Positions 22,781-37,028 of a stretch of 64,000 nucleotides of DNA are shown here, piece by piece. The notes under the pieces are model-generated. The model made no database searches. It was not told where the DNA came from and saw only the letters and a list, made by a program, of their open reading frames with translations. The translations under genes and the position numbers were made by a program. The stretch's first letter is position 1. The number at the start of each line of letters is the position of its first letter. Source of the DNA: Rhizopus arrhizus (lineage: Eukaryota; Mucoromycota; Mucoromycetes; Mucorales; Rhizopodaceae); assembly GCA_024220505.1 (NCBI GenBank), contig JAKZZE010000017.1, forward strand, positions 806,001 to 870,000. The letters are read 5' to 3'.

Positions 22781-24724
22781 GTGTGTACTGCGATTTAATC
22801 AATTATACTCTTGTATTCATCTTCATAAGCAAATATAATCATTTTGATCTCTGTTGCAAAGATCACATAGAAGACAAAAAAAAAAGTCATAGAATGGGCT
22901 TGATAGGCACCAAATTTATTTTTAGAGATATGCAAAATATCGACCTGAGCAAATACCAGTCACTTCACTGGGCATACACAAACAACATGTATACCAAAAG
23001 TAAATGATCTGCTCGCTATGACAACCTATTTTGCTTCTGTGCAACAATTTTTCTGTGCATGTGACATCTGATTTGCCATCGCATGCAAAATACTTCTGGA
23101 AAGTGCAACTTCTATTTTTGTCAACATGCGACTCCATAATTGATAGGGAACTGCTTTAATTTTAAAAAAGAGCATAAAAAGGCTATTTTATTTAAAATTA
23201 TGTAAAACACCCAGTCCTTGGTGTATTACTTAATTTGGAAGACTCCGCAGTTGCACCAGATGCTGGCGATCGTACTGGAAATGATTTAAGCTTGGTTCAT
23301 TTGAACCATTTTGATCAACCTTTTAAAGCATCCTGCGTCTAAAAAGTGATTTCACTAAGGCTAATGAAGTTACTTTTCTTGCCAAAGATTGCTGTTCAAG
23401 CCCAGCATGATTTTATTAATTTATGAAAAGATATTACAATTTTTAAACTAGAAAATATTGAGCCATGCTCATCCATGGTTTATTAAAAGTAAACGTGACA
23501 TAAAACGCTTGTTGATAACAGTGATATTTCGTTCATTATTTACAGATTCTTAGCTGAACGCTTTATTGGCACAGGAAAGAAAAGTTTAATGGATTTTTAA
23601 TGAATACGGAAACGTAAGCTAAATAAAGAAAAATGGGAATTTTTTTTTCCTTTTGTGCTATGGATTCCTTCAAATCTACTTTACTACTAGCTTATACTTT
23701 ACACATGCATATTTTATATTTTGTTAACAAAAGTAAAAATATAAAGTATATTATTTGTCACAAAGTGTTTGGACAAGTTTTTGTTCTCTTTACGTCTTTT
23801 TTGTTTTTTTTTCTGATGCAATCAGATGAACAATAAAAATAATAAAACCATCGACTTACTGTAAGCTTTTTTTTTTTTTTAAAAAAAAAGATCACATATT
23901 ACGGTTGCATTATAGGTCATCTAGTCCTTTGGAATGTATTACTAGTAAATTAATTGTATATTTAGGAAAAGTCAATAATATCATATGCCCCTCCCCTGTA
24001 GGAGCTTCTTTTAGCCCATCCACCTGCTTTTATAAAAACAATTCATGAACTTTTAGAGAATGAGGCAGTTGAATTAATTAAGGAGTTCATGAATAACTAA
24101 ATATATTTCATGTACTTTCCTACACTTATTATAAAAGGTCAACCATATCAAATCTATAATTAGACAAAAAGCCTTTTAAATGAAAAAGATAAAATTGTAT
24201 ATATCCGTTAACAAATTATCCGCATGATTATGTTTGGACCATCACAATACAAAAAGTCAAGAAAAAGGCAAGCTACTGGTTTACATTGGCTTAGTAAATA
24301 AAATGGATGATAGATATCAGTGACGGATAAAAGGCATTGCTCATCTTCAGCTTGCTCTTTCAGGAATGCTCATTATTTTTAAAATTAAAGGATACAACTT
24401 CAAAAGCTTTAAGCAACAATAGTAGATGCGTATGTTTTTGTGATATTACTTGCATTTGATACAGTTGGGATCCCTTTTTATTTCTTATTAAATCACAACT
24501 ATTAATTTATTGAGTCGTTTATCAGTAAATAATACAACTAGATGATGGGCTGATACAGCTTTCACTTTGAATTCAGATAAAGTAAAAATGATTTCAGACA
24601 TAGAAAGTTGATTTTAAACAAAAAGAGTACTTCTCAGACAAAAAGAAGAATTGGAAGAAGAATGATGAATATCGGCTGCAACACGTATCAGAATTTAATA
24701 TTAGATATTTTCCCCTGTAAATAT
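22781..24724. other. Repeat-derived or intergenic sequence, no gene supported
   Basis: Short open frames on both strands lack recognisable composition. One frame near 24001-24100 (ELLLAHPPAFIKTIHELLEN, then more) looks protein-like but has no start or neighbours. T/A runs occur near 23860-23890. Confidence 0.35.
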
Positions 24725-24922
24725 CTAAATCACATGTAAAGGTGAAATCGTATTCGATACGGCGATTTCTCGTTGGAAGATGGACAGTCTTTCTTTATCC
24801 TCCCAGACGGAAAGTGATATGTCATGCAAATTTTTACTTGCATTTAAGTTTCTATTCCAAAGTATATGACAGGTTTTACGGCCCAGTATACTGCTGGTAT
24901 ACCTTCCGTCTGAGAGTTTCAT
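24725..24922 (-). pseudogene. C-terminal scrap of a third Fanzor/TnpB-type gene (copy C)
   Basis: The minus-strand frame reads YTSSILGRKTCHILW then NRNLNASKNLHDISLSVW, and ends ERLSIFQRE. This matches the zinc-finger/RuvC-III junction of TnpB-like proteins, where NRDxNA is the rule. The catalytic Asp appears as Asn. No upstream RuvC-I region is recognisable; sequence to the right encodes different, unrelated scraps. It differs from copies A and B. Confidence 0.6.
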
Positions 24923-24999
24923 TGGACATGAGTCTTTGTTCTTTCAAGAATTACAGACCTAAATATGTCAGTAAAATAAAAAAAGTTTATAAATGCTTT

Positions 25000-25230
25000 T
25001 GATGTTCTAATTTATTGATGTCTACTACAACAGATCTTCAACTTTGAATACTAGTTTTAATTCCTTCTGTAATATCGCGGTTGACTCAGAGACAAGACAT
25101 TTTACATAATTGGTATCTTTATTCTTCATACTATTATCAAATGCAACTAGGGGGTTGCTTGAGAAGACTTGAATCCGCGCTTGCTCCATCTCATCTTTTG
25201 TTTTTGTAAAACACTTTTTATTTTGTTACT
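25000..25230 (-). pseudogene. Scrap of an unidentified repeat-encoded protein
   Basis: A minus-strand frame reads DEMEQARIQVFSSNPLVAFD and then KCLVSESTAILQKELKLVF before stops. It is protein-like but has no start codon or intact end. Family unknown. Confidence 0.3.
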
Positions 25231-25399
25231 GTTAATATTGCATTCTGAATGATAACCAGATTAATTTAACACACCTTTTTTCTTTATTATTGTTTCTATA
25301 CTTTTCTGTCTTTTTTTTTTTCCTTTTTCTTGTTATGTTTTTTGCCACCATTTAATAAAATATTCATTTGCTCTCTGTCTTCTTTCACATAAAAATAAT

Positions 25400-26116
25400 T
25401 TAACTGATAAACTTTTTTATGCTTAATTTATAAATAATGCATGGCTCTTTTTTTAAAAAAAAATTTTCTACATGATTCAAGTAAGTTGTTGAAATAGTAA
25501 TATAAGCTGCAGATAATGAATCGTTATACCCTTTGATGGGATGATCTTTCAAGGAAGAGACAATTGACGGGTATTGTTGTTTCATTTGAACATATGTCTT
25601 GTTTGTTACCGATTGGCCCATTATCAATGGACAGATTGAGCACCAAAAACTCTATGGGGTTATGGCATCCAGAATGCTAGAGACTTGATTTTGACCAGCC
25701 TATTTGTTTACTAAGATCTGAGCACAAAAGATAACATTCTAATAAATTCATCAAGTTTTATGACTTTATCAACAATCACTGTCGTGCTACACTGGTCTTA
25801 TAACAGACTTGAAGTATACTTTGCGAGTGAAGCGCTCGAGTGGACCACTGAACTGATTACTTGAAAATTCATCTAGTGTGAGTCGGTAGTTCTGACTCTC
25901 CTTTGACTTTGCGTCGACATGTCCTAGTTGACTGCAAGACGTACAGTTTGAAGCTGATGAGATATCATTGCTAAATTTTTGATTCTCCAAACGCTGGCGT
26001 TTTCTTTTAAGTTGTCTGGATTTGGTTTCATAGTCATCTTTAACATTTACTTTCCATCTCCTTTGCCCTGCAACACATGTATTGCATGTTAATATTTTGA
26101 CTAAATTGATTTGCAA
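25400..26116 (-). pseudogene. Two broken pieces of a repeat-family protein with a zinc-knuckle-like motif
   Basis: The upstream piece (26116-25787) has a C-x2-C pair (ILTCNTCV), a basic helix rich in K/R/Q, then NCTSCSQLGHVD resembling C-x2-C-x3-GH of a zinc knuckle, and ERFTRKVYFKSVIRP. The second (25627-25400) reads TNKTYVQMKQQYPSIVSSL and SAAYITISTTYLNHVENF. They may be two fragments of one or two uncharacterised Mucorales mobile-element proteins. A nucleic-acid-binding role is inferred from the Cys/His spacing. Confidence 0.35.
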
Positions 26117-26509
26117 TACAACAAGGTGTGATTCTGGATTTTATAATTGCCTTTTTTTTTTTTTAGGTTTGTTGAGCTTGTAGTTGGGGTTCATAATGTT
26201 TCTTTTGGGAAAATCATAGGATATCCACTAATTCAGCTCTGTTACTAACGTGAGGCAACTGCTTTGTTTGCCCTCACATAGAATGACGTATGATGTTGGC
26301 CAATTGGTTCTCAACAGTTGATCTTGTTGGGTATGAAGCTGGGTTTCCTTTAGAAAGTACTGGTAAAGATGTCCAACATTAGATTATGATTTTCTACACA
26401 ATTGATGCAGTCCAATGGTCTTATTGTCTGAAGATTACGTTATATGCGTCTAAAATCATTTTCACTTTGCCTAAAGTGAAAACAATGTAGTATCAAATTT
26501 GCAAAGGGC

Positions 26510-27170
26510 CCTTTTTGGCAACGTTGTGTCCCTCTTTTGGATAGTCTTGATGATCGAACCTTCTTGTGCCATCCATTTTTACATGACAATTTTACAAGTC
26601 TCTGTACTGGGCCTAATATTAAGTTGCTCTCTTCCTGTTGTCCGTCATGAACTCAAGATCCCATCCTCTGGTTACCCATGATTCGCAGTGAACATAGCCG
26701 TGTCCTTCGTTGGCGTCTTGGTTGGCTTTCTGGCGGTAAACCTAAACCGTGCTTTACCATCCCAATAAGGGTTCCATTCTATCGAGTGTCTCGATATGCA
26801 TAGGTGTCTTCAGCTACCTTTTTCTGTCAAAGACCCTATGTACTTTATCTTGAATAAGATCTCTCTCTCTCAAAAAGTTTCGATCTTCTCATGAAACATC
26901 TGCTTGATCTGTTTCTTGGCCCCCTGCTAGCGTTATACTACATGAAGTGGATAATCTATTTCATCATCAAATCTCTTCTTCTTCTCTTGATCCTGGTGCT
27001 AAATTGGTGAACGGGTTGTTCTCGTCATAGTGCTAGTAAATACTGTTTCTAATTTATTTAATTTTATACTTTTTTTTTTTTCCCTCTTGTTTCTTGTGAG
27101 GTTTTTTATTTTTTATTTTTATCATTTCGGACCTGACCCGGGCAAGTACAGTCAAGTGGCTATGTGCTCA
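26510..27170 (+). pseudogene. 3-prime tail of a LINE (non-LTR) retrotransposon, copy A
   Basis: Broken frames give DPILWLPMIRSEHSRVLRWR then LGWLSGGKPKPC near 26660-26740, the same C-terminal signature as in the copies at 47560-47660 and 52320-52410. The 3-prime flank contains gacctgacccgggcaag, resembling the gac..ccgggc end of the copy at 52.7 kb. No RT core remains. Confidence 0.65.
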
Positions 27171-27758
27171 TGAACATTTATATTAAATGAAATGTGATTT
27201 GATCATAGCATCAAATGTGAGGGTAAAAGACGTGTTTGTTCGCCTCTAGAGCGTAGGGAAATATGTAAGCAGTAAATGGATGCAGAACCCTTGCACATTA
27301 AAGTGTGTGGCAAAGATACTTGCCTCTCTTTTTCTAGAGTGGTTCAGAGAAGTAAGGATTTTGTGAATAATTCAATGATGATAATGCTTATTTGTGCGCA
27401 TTAATAAAGGATATTAAGACAGGTTATTATAAAAAAATAAATGCGGGAAAAGGTTAGACTAGTCTGAAAGTTCAAAAGGTTCAATTAGTGAGAAAATAGC
27501 CATATTTGTTTTTAATGCCGATGGTACAAATGAGTACAACCTGAATGTCCAGTCAAAAGATAACAAAATAAATAGTTAAACTACTTTTAAAGACAACCAA
27601 GTTAATTAATTTAGCATAAAAAACTTGAAGGAAAGGAATTTTATTGGATAACGTGAATAGGCAAACTGATGTGCCAAGAGAAAATATACAATGCATAAAA
27701 AAATATATATATAAAGAACCCTGTATTTTAGGGGGTGGGGGTTTAGTGAATGCAAACA
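27171..27758. other. Intergenic, no gene seen
   Basis: Follows the LINE tail. A minus-strand frame at 27553-27903 is a shadow that runs through the 3-prime UTR of the bZIP gene. Confidence 0.4.
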
Positions 27759-28345
27759 TTACAGGTTGTAATGCTGTTGTGAAGTAGAAAATAAAGTATT
27801 TGAATTGTAAGATGTTCCTATATCTGCTTGACCTGATAATTGAGCAGAAGTACGTTTTAGATAATCTTGCTAATTTAGACTGTAAGAAGAAATGATGGAC
27901 CAAGAGATGGCTTATGACTTACCACAACTTTACACTGGCAGTTTCCATGTGTTAATAGCAAGTTTCGTAAATAAACACTTTCATCACGAAGTTGAGTTAC
28001 TTGTTCTTGTAATTCCTTATTCTTTCTTTCTGAAAAGTCTGATTTTTCTTCTAATTCTTGAACCCATCTTTTCTTCTTTTGTCTACATCTATAAGCAGCC
28101 TGTCGATTCTTTTCCAACAGATGTTTTCGTTCATTTGTTTTTGTGATTCTGGGTGATCTTGCTTGTTGTGGAGGTGTAGGTGGCGTGTTGGGTGCATAAG
28201 GATGAATGGTTACTGTTGTTTCTGGACTTGGAGGCATAGTTAATATGTCTTGCTGTTTTTGATCTTGGAATGGGTTAGATTCGTTTATATAAAAGCTTGA
28301 TGAAGCTGTAGAAAAGTTCCAATCGTTATTTGTAGTAGAATCCAT
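27759..28345 (-). CDS. bZIP transcription factor
   Basis: Two exons, 28345-27923 and 27869-27759, joined in phase 0 (gtaagt...aaattag), give 177 aa. The basic region NRQAAYRCRQKKKRW (about residues 80-95) has the N-x2-AA-x2-CR pattern of ATF/CREB-like bZIPs. It is followed by a heptad leucine zipper (LEEKSDFSERKNKELQEQ, then VTQLRDESVYLRNLL). A Pro-rich N-terminal segment (PSPETTVTIHPYAPNTPPTP) could be an activation region. The tail is Gln/Ser/Asn-rich. It acts in the nucleus as a dimer; target genes cannot be deduced. The upstream 1.4 kb to AlaRS is AT-rich and could hold its regulatory sequence. Confidence 0.9.
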
Positions 28346-29288
28346 AAGAAACCTTGTAGGTGTTAATAAAGTATAATCGTTATCTAATAAAAAAAAAAAT
28401 GTGTCAATTCAGAAAATTCACTTGTTGAATGTTTATTTACCTTTAAACATTTACAGAAAGAAGAAGTAAAGAAAAGAAAGTGTGTTTGATAAAAACGTTA
28501 TTTTTTATTTTAGTAAAATAGGGTAAAAAAAAAAATTGAACTTACAAAGTAAAAAGAGGGTTATTTTATATTAGGAAACTCAACAAAAAAAAAAGTAGGT
28601 TTATGCAAAAAAAAAAAAAAAAAATCGCATGATGGTATGAAGCTAAACTTAATATGGGGGTGATACGATGATTTAATTGGATGCTTTATCCTTTTTATAT
28701 CATGGCTTATATTTTTTTTTTTTTTCACAAGCAAATGAAGAAAGAGGGGATATCGGAGAAGAATAGATTGTTGATAGATAAAAGAAAGTAATCATCACTC
28801 ACTCATAGTTTTTATAAATTCTCTTTATTTTTTTGGTGATATAAAATAAATCAAGCTAACTTTAACAGAGTAGAAGAAAACAGAACCTTTTTTACAAAGA
28901 GTATTATTTTTCCCAAACTTTAAATTGATGGTAAAGTGATAGCTATCATTGTATTACTAAATATATTATCTCGCGTGTGTTCAGTGATTCTATTACTTCA
29001 TTATTTTTTTACTAAAATTAAGGTTTCATTCCGGGTGGTTACTTTAAGTAACCTTGGCTGAAACATGGTTTATCCTCCTAGAGACTTGAATTGTTGCTTA
29101 TAAATGATCTTCTTTTTAAAAAGGGGAATTTGATTAAATATTCGGAATATATTCAATAGACGCTAACTTTAGTGACTTGCTTGATATCATTGAATCTAAA
29201 CGCACGTACATATCCTATTTTAAACCCCAGAAGAACCAAACCAATGGTAGTTTTTTCCTATTCAAGTGATACTTTTTTTGAAGGAAAG

Positions 29289-29322
<34 letters not shown>

Positions 29323-29809
29323 TATACATGCACATAGTTTAAATATGTCAAATTTTATATAAACCATGTTTTTTTATTCAATTGAAATCGCGTAAAAAAG
29401 TAGAATTTTTTTTGTTGATGATTGTTATTTATTATAGTAACTGATTATATCATACTATAAACAAGGTAATTAATATTTGGAGTAATTTATGTCTGTCGTC
29501 ATTAGTTTTTAAATAAGAAAATCTATGATATAACATACACAAATCAAACATGAAATTTTGTACTCTAAAAACTTTAAATATTTCTACCAACTAAACTTAC
29601 AAAATTTCGTCATGTTACAAACAAAAGCACAGTGTAGATCCCTTCTTATCTCGATTGTAACATGTTTCACAAAGCAATTATGTGAACCATTCTTTTTCAA
29701 TCTGAAAGCTTCTGTAAAATTGTTTGTTCTGGAACAAAAAAAAGATTCGTTACCAGACGAAAAATATATTTTATTAACTGTTTACAACTTGTACAAAATA
29801 TAAAAAAGA
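28346..29809. other. Long AT-rich spacer with poly-A tracts, no gene seen
   Basis: Homopolymer runs include A17-18 near 28607, T14 near 28711 and about A31 near 29289-29319. The open frame at 29558-29803 shows no family signature. The right end holds the 3-prime UTR of alanyl-tRNA synthetase. Confidence 0.45.
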
Positions 29810-32906
<3,097 letters not shown>

Positions 32907-33208
32907 TTTTTAATACAAGGAATAAAAAGATTATGAACCTGAAAATGTCAAAAAAAATTTACTTTTTAGAAGGCTGAATTGAACCAATCAGAATAGAGGA
33001 TTAAACGTCACTTTGTTATTCAGTAAAAAAACGTATCCAAAAAAGGAATATACGGAGAATGAAAATCGTTCACTCATTCAAAGGAGTACCGCATTGTTTG
33101 TATAAAGAGAGAGAGAGAGAGAGAACTCTGGATTGCATTCTTTAGTATGAAGTCATTATTTAATTTAAAAAAGAGATACAAAGTAAGGGTCCTTTTAAAA
33201 AAGCTTTA
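32907..33208. other. Spacer with a short (GA)n repeat
   Basis: Promoter side of the alanyl-tRNA synthetase gene. A GAGAGAGAGAGAGA microsatellite lies at about 33108-33122. No gene seen. Confidence 0.5.
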
Positions 33209-33793
33209 TTAAATATGTCCTTCTCTGCTACCAGTAGTAGTTGTTTTATAATTGGGTGTGGGACAATTATATAATGTGATGGGATGATCTCTCTGTTCTT
33301 TTAATATATTTGGTGACAATTTGTGCTTTGTATATACTATGATGGCTAGAATAAACTATGAGTTATTATAAACTAACATTTAATTATCTAGCTTACCTTC
33401 TTTAATTCCTTGTTCTCCTTTAGTCAATATACCAGCAGGTATTTTACCATTGAATGAGAGTGTCTTTAATTGATTGATCAACTCTGGGTTTTCTTTGAGT
33501 ACATTGTAAACCCTTGATATTTTACCAATAGCCATCACTTTTCTTTTAATGACTTGTTTACGGTCCAATGCTAATTGATTGTTTTCTTTGATACATAACA
33601 TGATTAAAAGTAAAATAAAAAAAAGAAAGAAAGAGATAAATGAATGAACTACAGGGTTTAAATACATATTGCTAATCTCTGCATGATTAAAGTTGAATGT
33701 AGAAGATTTGGATTCATCTTTTAGGAAATTCAAGAATATTCCTTTCCTTTTATTTATGTCATCACTTCGAAACGCATCAAACTCCTCTCCCAT
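33209..33793 (-). CDS. Orphan calcineurin-A tail (calmodulin-binding segment) without the phosphatase domain
   Basis: An exon ending at 33397 encodes LDRKQVIKRKVMAIGKISRV and YNVLKENPELINQLKTLSF, then GKIPAGILTKGEQGIKE. This is the region after the catalytic domain of calcineurin A, including the calmodulin-binding helix. A GTAAGC donor and AAAAG acceptor join it in frame to a second exon (33297-33209) ending GSREGHI. Upstream in frame lies MGEEFDAFRSDDINKRKG and a Phe/Leu-rich stretch, which may be untranslated or intronic. The phosphatase core cannot be upstream because BUD31 starts 60 bases away. Either a gene fragment or a small novel calmodulin-binding protein. The missing autoinhibitory helix is notable. 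Confidence 0.55.
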
Positions 33794-33853
33794 CCCTCTG
33801 CTTTGCTCCCCTTTGAGTAGATCTTTTTTTTTTGTGAAACAGTTTTATTTAAA

Positions 33854-34410
33854 TTAATCTCCACTTGCACATCCTCTACAACCACAATGAACGCACTCTA
33901 CCATTTTACCTTCTCCCAGCTTTTCTTTTGGTACTCTGCAGATACATGTTGTTCCAAAATTGGTATCTTTGGGTTGAATACACCGAAGACAACACAATTT
34001 CTCAAAGCCAGGCTATACAACATGTGTTAAAAGTAAAGTCATTTGCTTATTTATTTTACCTTTTTCCATTTTGCAATGAGATTAGCATCTGCATACTTGT
34101 TCTTTATTAAATAATCGTATAGATCTCGAGAGATAATCTTTCTTTTATAATAAAGATCGTATATATAGCGTGAACGTTGGTGATGAATACGAAATACTGG
34201 CCAACTGGACTCCACAACACGCTTGCCTTCATGTGATTCATTTTCCACTTTACAATTTGTTAGATCGAGGGAATAATGAACTGCTTAATCAGCCTTTTTT
34301 TTTTAATGTGTACCATCTCTCATTTTTCTTGCAAATTCTTCTAATGTAGGTTCAATCTCATCAAAGCCTTCAGGTGGACGTTTTGTTCTTTGTGTTCTAA
34401 TTTTTGGCAT
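33854..34410 (-). CDS. BUD31: Pre-mRNA splicing factor BUD31 (G10 protein)
   Basis: Three exons, 34410-34314, 34247-34060 and 34012-33854, give 147 aa, against about 144-157 in other eukaryotes. The start [20 protein letters not shown] and the core [20 protein letters not shown] are near-invariant in the family. The C-terminus holds the zinc cluster CCLRCIQ...CICRV...[16 protein letters not shown]31 is a component of the activated spliceosome (NineTeen-associated). The gene shares the minus strand with its neighbours and has no obvious regulatory link to them. Confidence 0.97.
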
Positions 34411-34989
34411 ATTGCAAGTCTATTTACAAAATGTGCTTTTTTTTTAAAAAAAAAAAAAAAAGAAAAAAAAAAGAGAGAAAGGAATAGCAAAAATCCAGTA
34501 GTTTGATGACGTTTCTATTTGTAGCTCAGCTACCAGAAGAAGAAATAGATAGCATACACTTTGAAATAGGATGATAATGTTATGTTTCTGTTTGATTGAT
34601 TATTTAACTTTATTAACATAATTTACCCTGATTTAAATAACAAGTGAATTGCTTATGGCTTGGTCTAAATTCAAAATTTTATTATGCATCTGTCATATTT
34701 GGAATATTTTATTATCGACATGAAGAGTATCAAACAAAGAACCAGATAATAAGAATATTTCCAGGAACCAAAAAAGTAGCCGCAAATAACAGCAATCGAT
34801 AGTAACAAATGATATAATAAGCCAAAAATTGATTTGATTTTTTTTTTAGTTGCAGCAGTGAGAGGGGTAGTAGCTTTTGGAATTATCCAATCATTATTGG
34901 AGCAGAAGAGGCTTAAGCATCTGTACCTGTGTTTTATTGAGTTAAAAAAAAGTTTTTATTATCTGGGTTCCTGTGTTTTTTTTTTTAAA
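34411..34989. other. Divergent intergenic region between BUD31 and the mitochondrial carrier
   Basis: Contains a T/A homopolymer block at 34438-34475 and otherwise AT-rich sequence. It probably holds promoters for both genes. A plus-strand frame starting at 34834 runs into the carrier exon and is not needed for it. Confidence 0.45.
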
Positions 34990-35876
34990 ATGTCTCAATC
35001 TAACACAGTGGATGGCTATTATTTGTTTTCATCGAGCACAGCTGGAATTGTAGCTCGAACGATTACACATCCTAGTAAAACAAGATGCCTCTTTAAGCGA
35101 GCTGATGACATGTAACACATTCTATAGTGGATACAATTAAAACAAGATTGCAAATTATCAACACAACAGCCCACAGAACTTCCATTCTTAAAACCATTTT
35201 CCCTTTATCAACACTTTACCGAGGATTGCCCGTTGCCTTGACATTTTCTGTTCCCGCACTCTCAGTCTATCTTTCTTGTTATGAGTGGACAAAACATACT
35301 CTCAGCACTCGATACAAAATCTCGAGGAATTCAGTGACAAGTCACCTCTTTTCTGGCTGTGCAGCTGAATTTGCAGCCAATACATTCTTTACGCCTATGG
35401 AAGTGATGAAGAATCGTTTGCAGACACAGCAAAAGGGGAATACACTGTGGCTAGCCAAATCGATTTTTAAAACAGAGGGTATCCGAGGCTTCTTTAAAGG
35501 TTACTGGATGGGACTCGCTGTGTTTGTGCCTCACTCAATGGCTTATTTTGTAACTTATGAAAAGATGAAGCAGTGGATGGGCTCGAATAGTTCTTCAACA
35601 TACTTTATTTGCTCAAGCGTAGCTGGAATTACGGGTATCACACTGTCTACACCACTGGATATTATTAAAACAAGGTGGCAAGTATCCGCAGCAGATCAGG
35701 GAAAAGTGTTCAGACAAGGTCCTTTAGCCATCGCAAAAGATATGTTGATGCGTGAAGGACATCTGGCATTCACTCGAGGATTATGGGCACGCATTATTTG
35801 GGGAATACCTGCGACGACGATCAGCATGACGGTATTTGAAGTACTTAGAGATAATAGAGAAAAAATTTCATTTTAA
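34990..35876 (+). CDS. Mitochondrial carrier family (SLC25) transporter
   Basis: Exons 34990-35074 and 35128-35876 (intron gtaaaa...ctatag splits a Met codon) give 277 aa, slightly short for the family. Three repeats are recognisable by their signatures: HPMDTIKTRLQ, then TPMEVMKNRLQTQQKG, then TPLDIIKTRWQVS, each the PX[DE]xx[KR]x[RK] salt-bridge motif, followed by YRGLP, FFKGYWMG and FTRGLWAR elements. Six membrane segments of the inner mitochondrial membrane are expected. I cannot assign the substrate. The gene ends 92 bases from the convergent GPI-type protein gene. Confidence 0.92.
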
Positions 35877-35968
35877 ACCTAATTGTTTGGAGAATGTGTG
35901 TATGTATACGATCGAGTTTTTTTACAATAAATCTAGATTCTTTATTAAAAAGGGAATGATGGGTTAAG

Positions 35969-37028
35969 TTAAAGGAGAGCAAAGATAGCGATCATGGCAG
36001 CGCCAACAGTGGCACCAAGACTGACACGCAGAAGGTTAGCGCTTGATTTATTACTTTGGACTTTAGCATTAGAGCCAACAGAAGGATGAGCACCTGCAGG
36101 AACAACTTTAGAAAGAACAGCGGAAGGAGCAGCACCAAAGGATAAAGAATGGCCGCTAGGAGCAGATGAAGCAGAGCGGCTTGCCATCTTACTGTTGACA
36201 CTGGCACTTGCAGAAGCTTTTCCAGGAGCGCCTTTAGCTTCTTGTTTGGTATAATCTTCATTCTCCTCTTGTTTCTTCTTGTCCTTCTTCTTGTCCTTCT
36301 TCTTGTCCTTTTTATCATTTTTTTCTTCCTCTTCTATTTTTTTCTCATCGCTTTCTGTTTTCTTCTTTTTGTCTTTCTTATTTTCTTTTTCTTTCTTCTC
36401 TTCCTTTTCTTCTTTTTCTTCCTTTTCTTTCTTCTCTTTCTTCTCTTTTTTCTCCTCCTTCTCTTTCTTCTCTTCCTTTTCCTTCTTCTCTTTCTTTTCC
36501 TTCTTTCCTCCCTTCTCTTCCTTATCTTCCTTTTCTTCGTCCTCTTCTTTTTCTTCGTCCGACTTGTAAATTCTAAAAGACTTTGGAGAGAAGGAGTTTG
36601 CCTTGATACCAGCGGTCATCTTTCTTGATCTTTCAAAAGCATTAATATTTGAGTTCCCGTACTTTTTGTATTCTTCTTCACTATCCTTCATGTCTGTTTC
36701 CTTTTCTTCATCATCGTCATATTCATCATAGTCATTATCATTAGCCTCATCATCATCATACTTGTTAGCCTTTATTTCTTCTTTATTAGAATACTTGTCG
36801 CCATTCTTGTCAACAAATTCTGCGGAACCTGCAGTGGGAGCGACAGAAACTTGAGGATTGATAGCACCAGCAACAGCGTTATCAGCAGCAGCGCCAGCGG
36901 GTGAATAAGCATGAGCTGTAATGGATAGGAACAATTTTTATTTTTTTGGTTTTCTCTTTTTTTGTATAGAACTTACCCTGAACTAAAATAGTAGCAACAG
37001 CAAGAGAAAGAATAGCTTTAGTTTGCAT
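35969..37028 (-). CDS. Secreted, Lys/Glu-rich low-complexity protein with GPI-type tail
   Basis: Exons 37028-36977 and 36915-35969 give 332 aa. A signal peptide (MQTKAILSLAVATILVQAHA) is split by the intron. Then follow an Ala-rich segment, an acidic Asp/Tyr stretch (KYDDDEANDNDYDEYDDDEE), and about 110 residues of near-pure K and E (EKKEKEEKKEKEEKKEKK type repeats, 36530-36250). A Ser/Ala-rich region comes next, ending in a hydrophobic tail VSLGATVGAAMIAIFALL, which resembles a GPI-attachment signal. It is probably a cell-surface or wall protein. The charged run is repetitive DNA (GAA/AAG repeats) and likely polymorphic in length. No known domain. Confidence 0.8.

Noticed and set aside
27553..27903. 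116-aa minus-strand frame after the bZIP exon
   Set aside because: The spliced frame with acceptor AAATTAG gives a Ser/Gln-rich tail and a stop at 27759; the longer frame is out of phase with it.
36242..36628. Long Phe/Leu/Ser-rich plus-strand open frames
   Set aside because: They are the antisense of the GAA/AAG repeat in the K/E-rich protein gene; stop-free only because of that composition.
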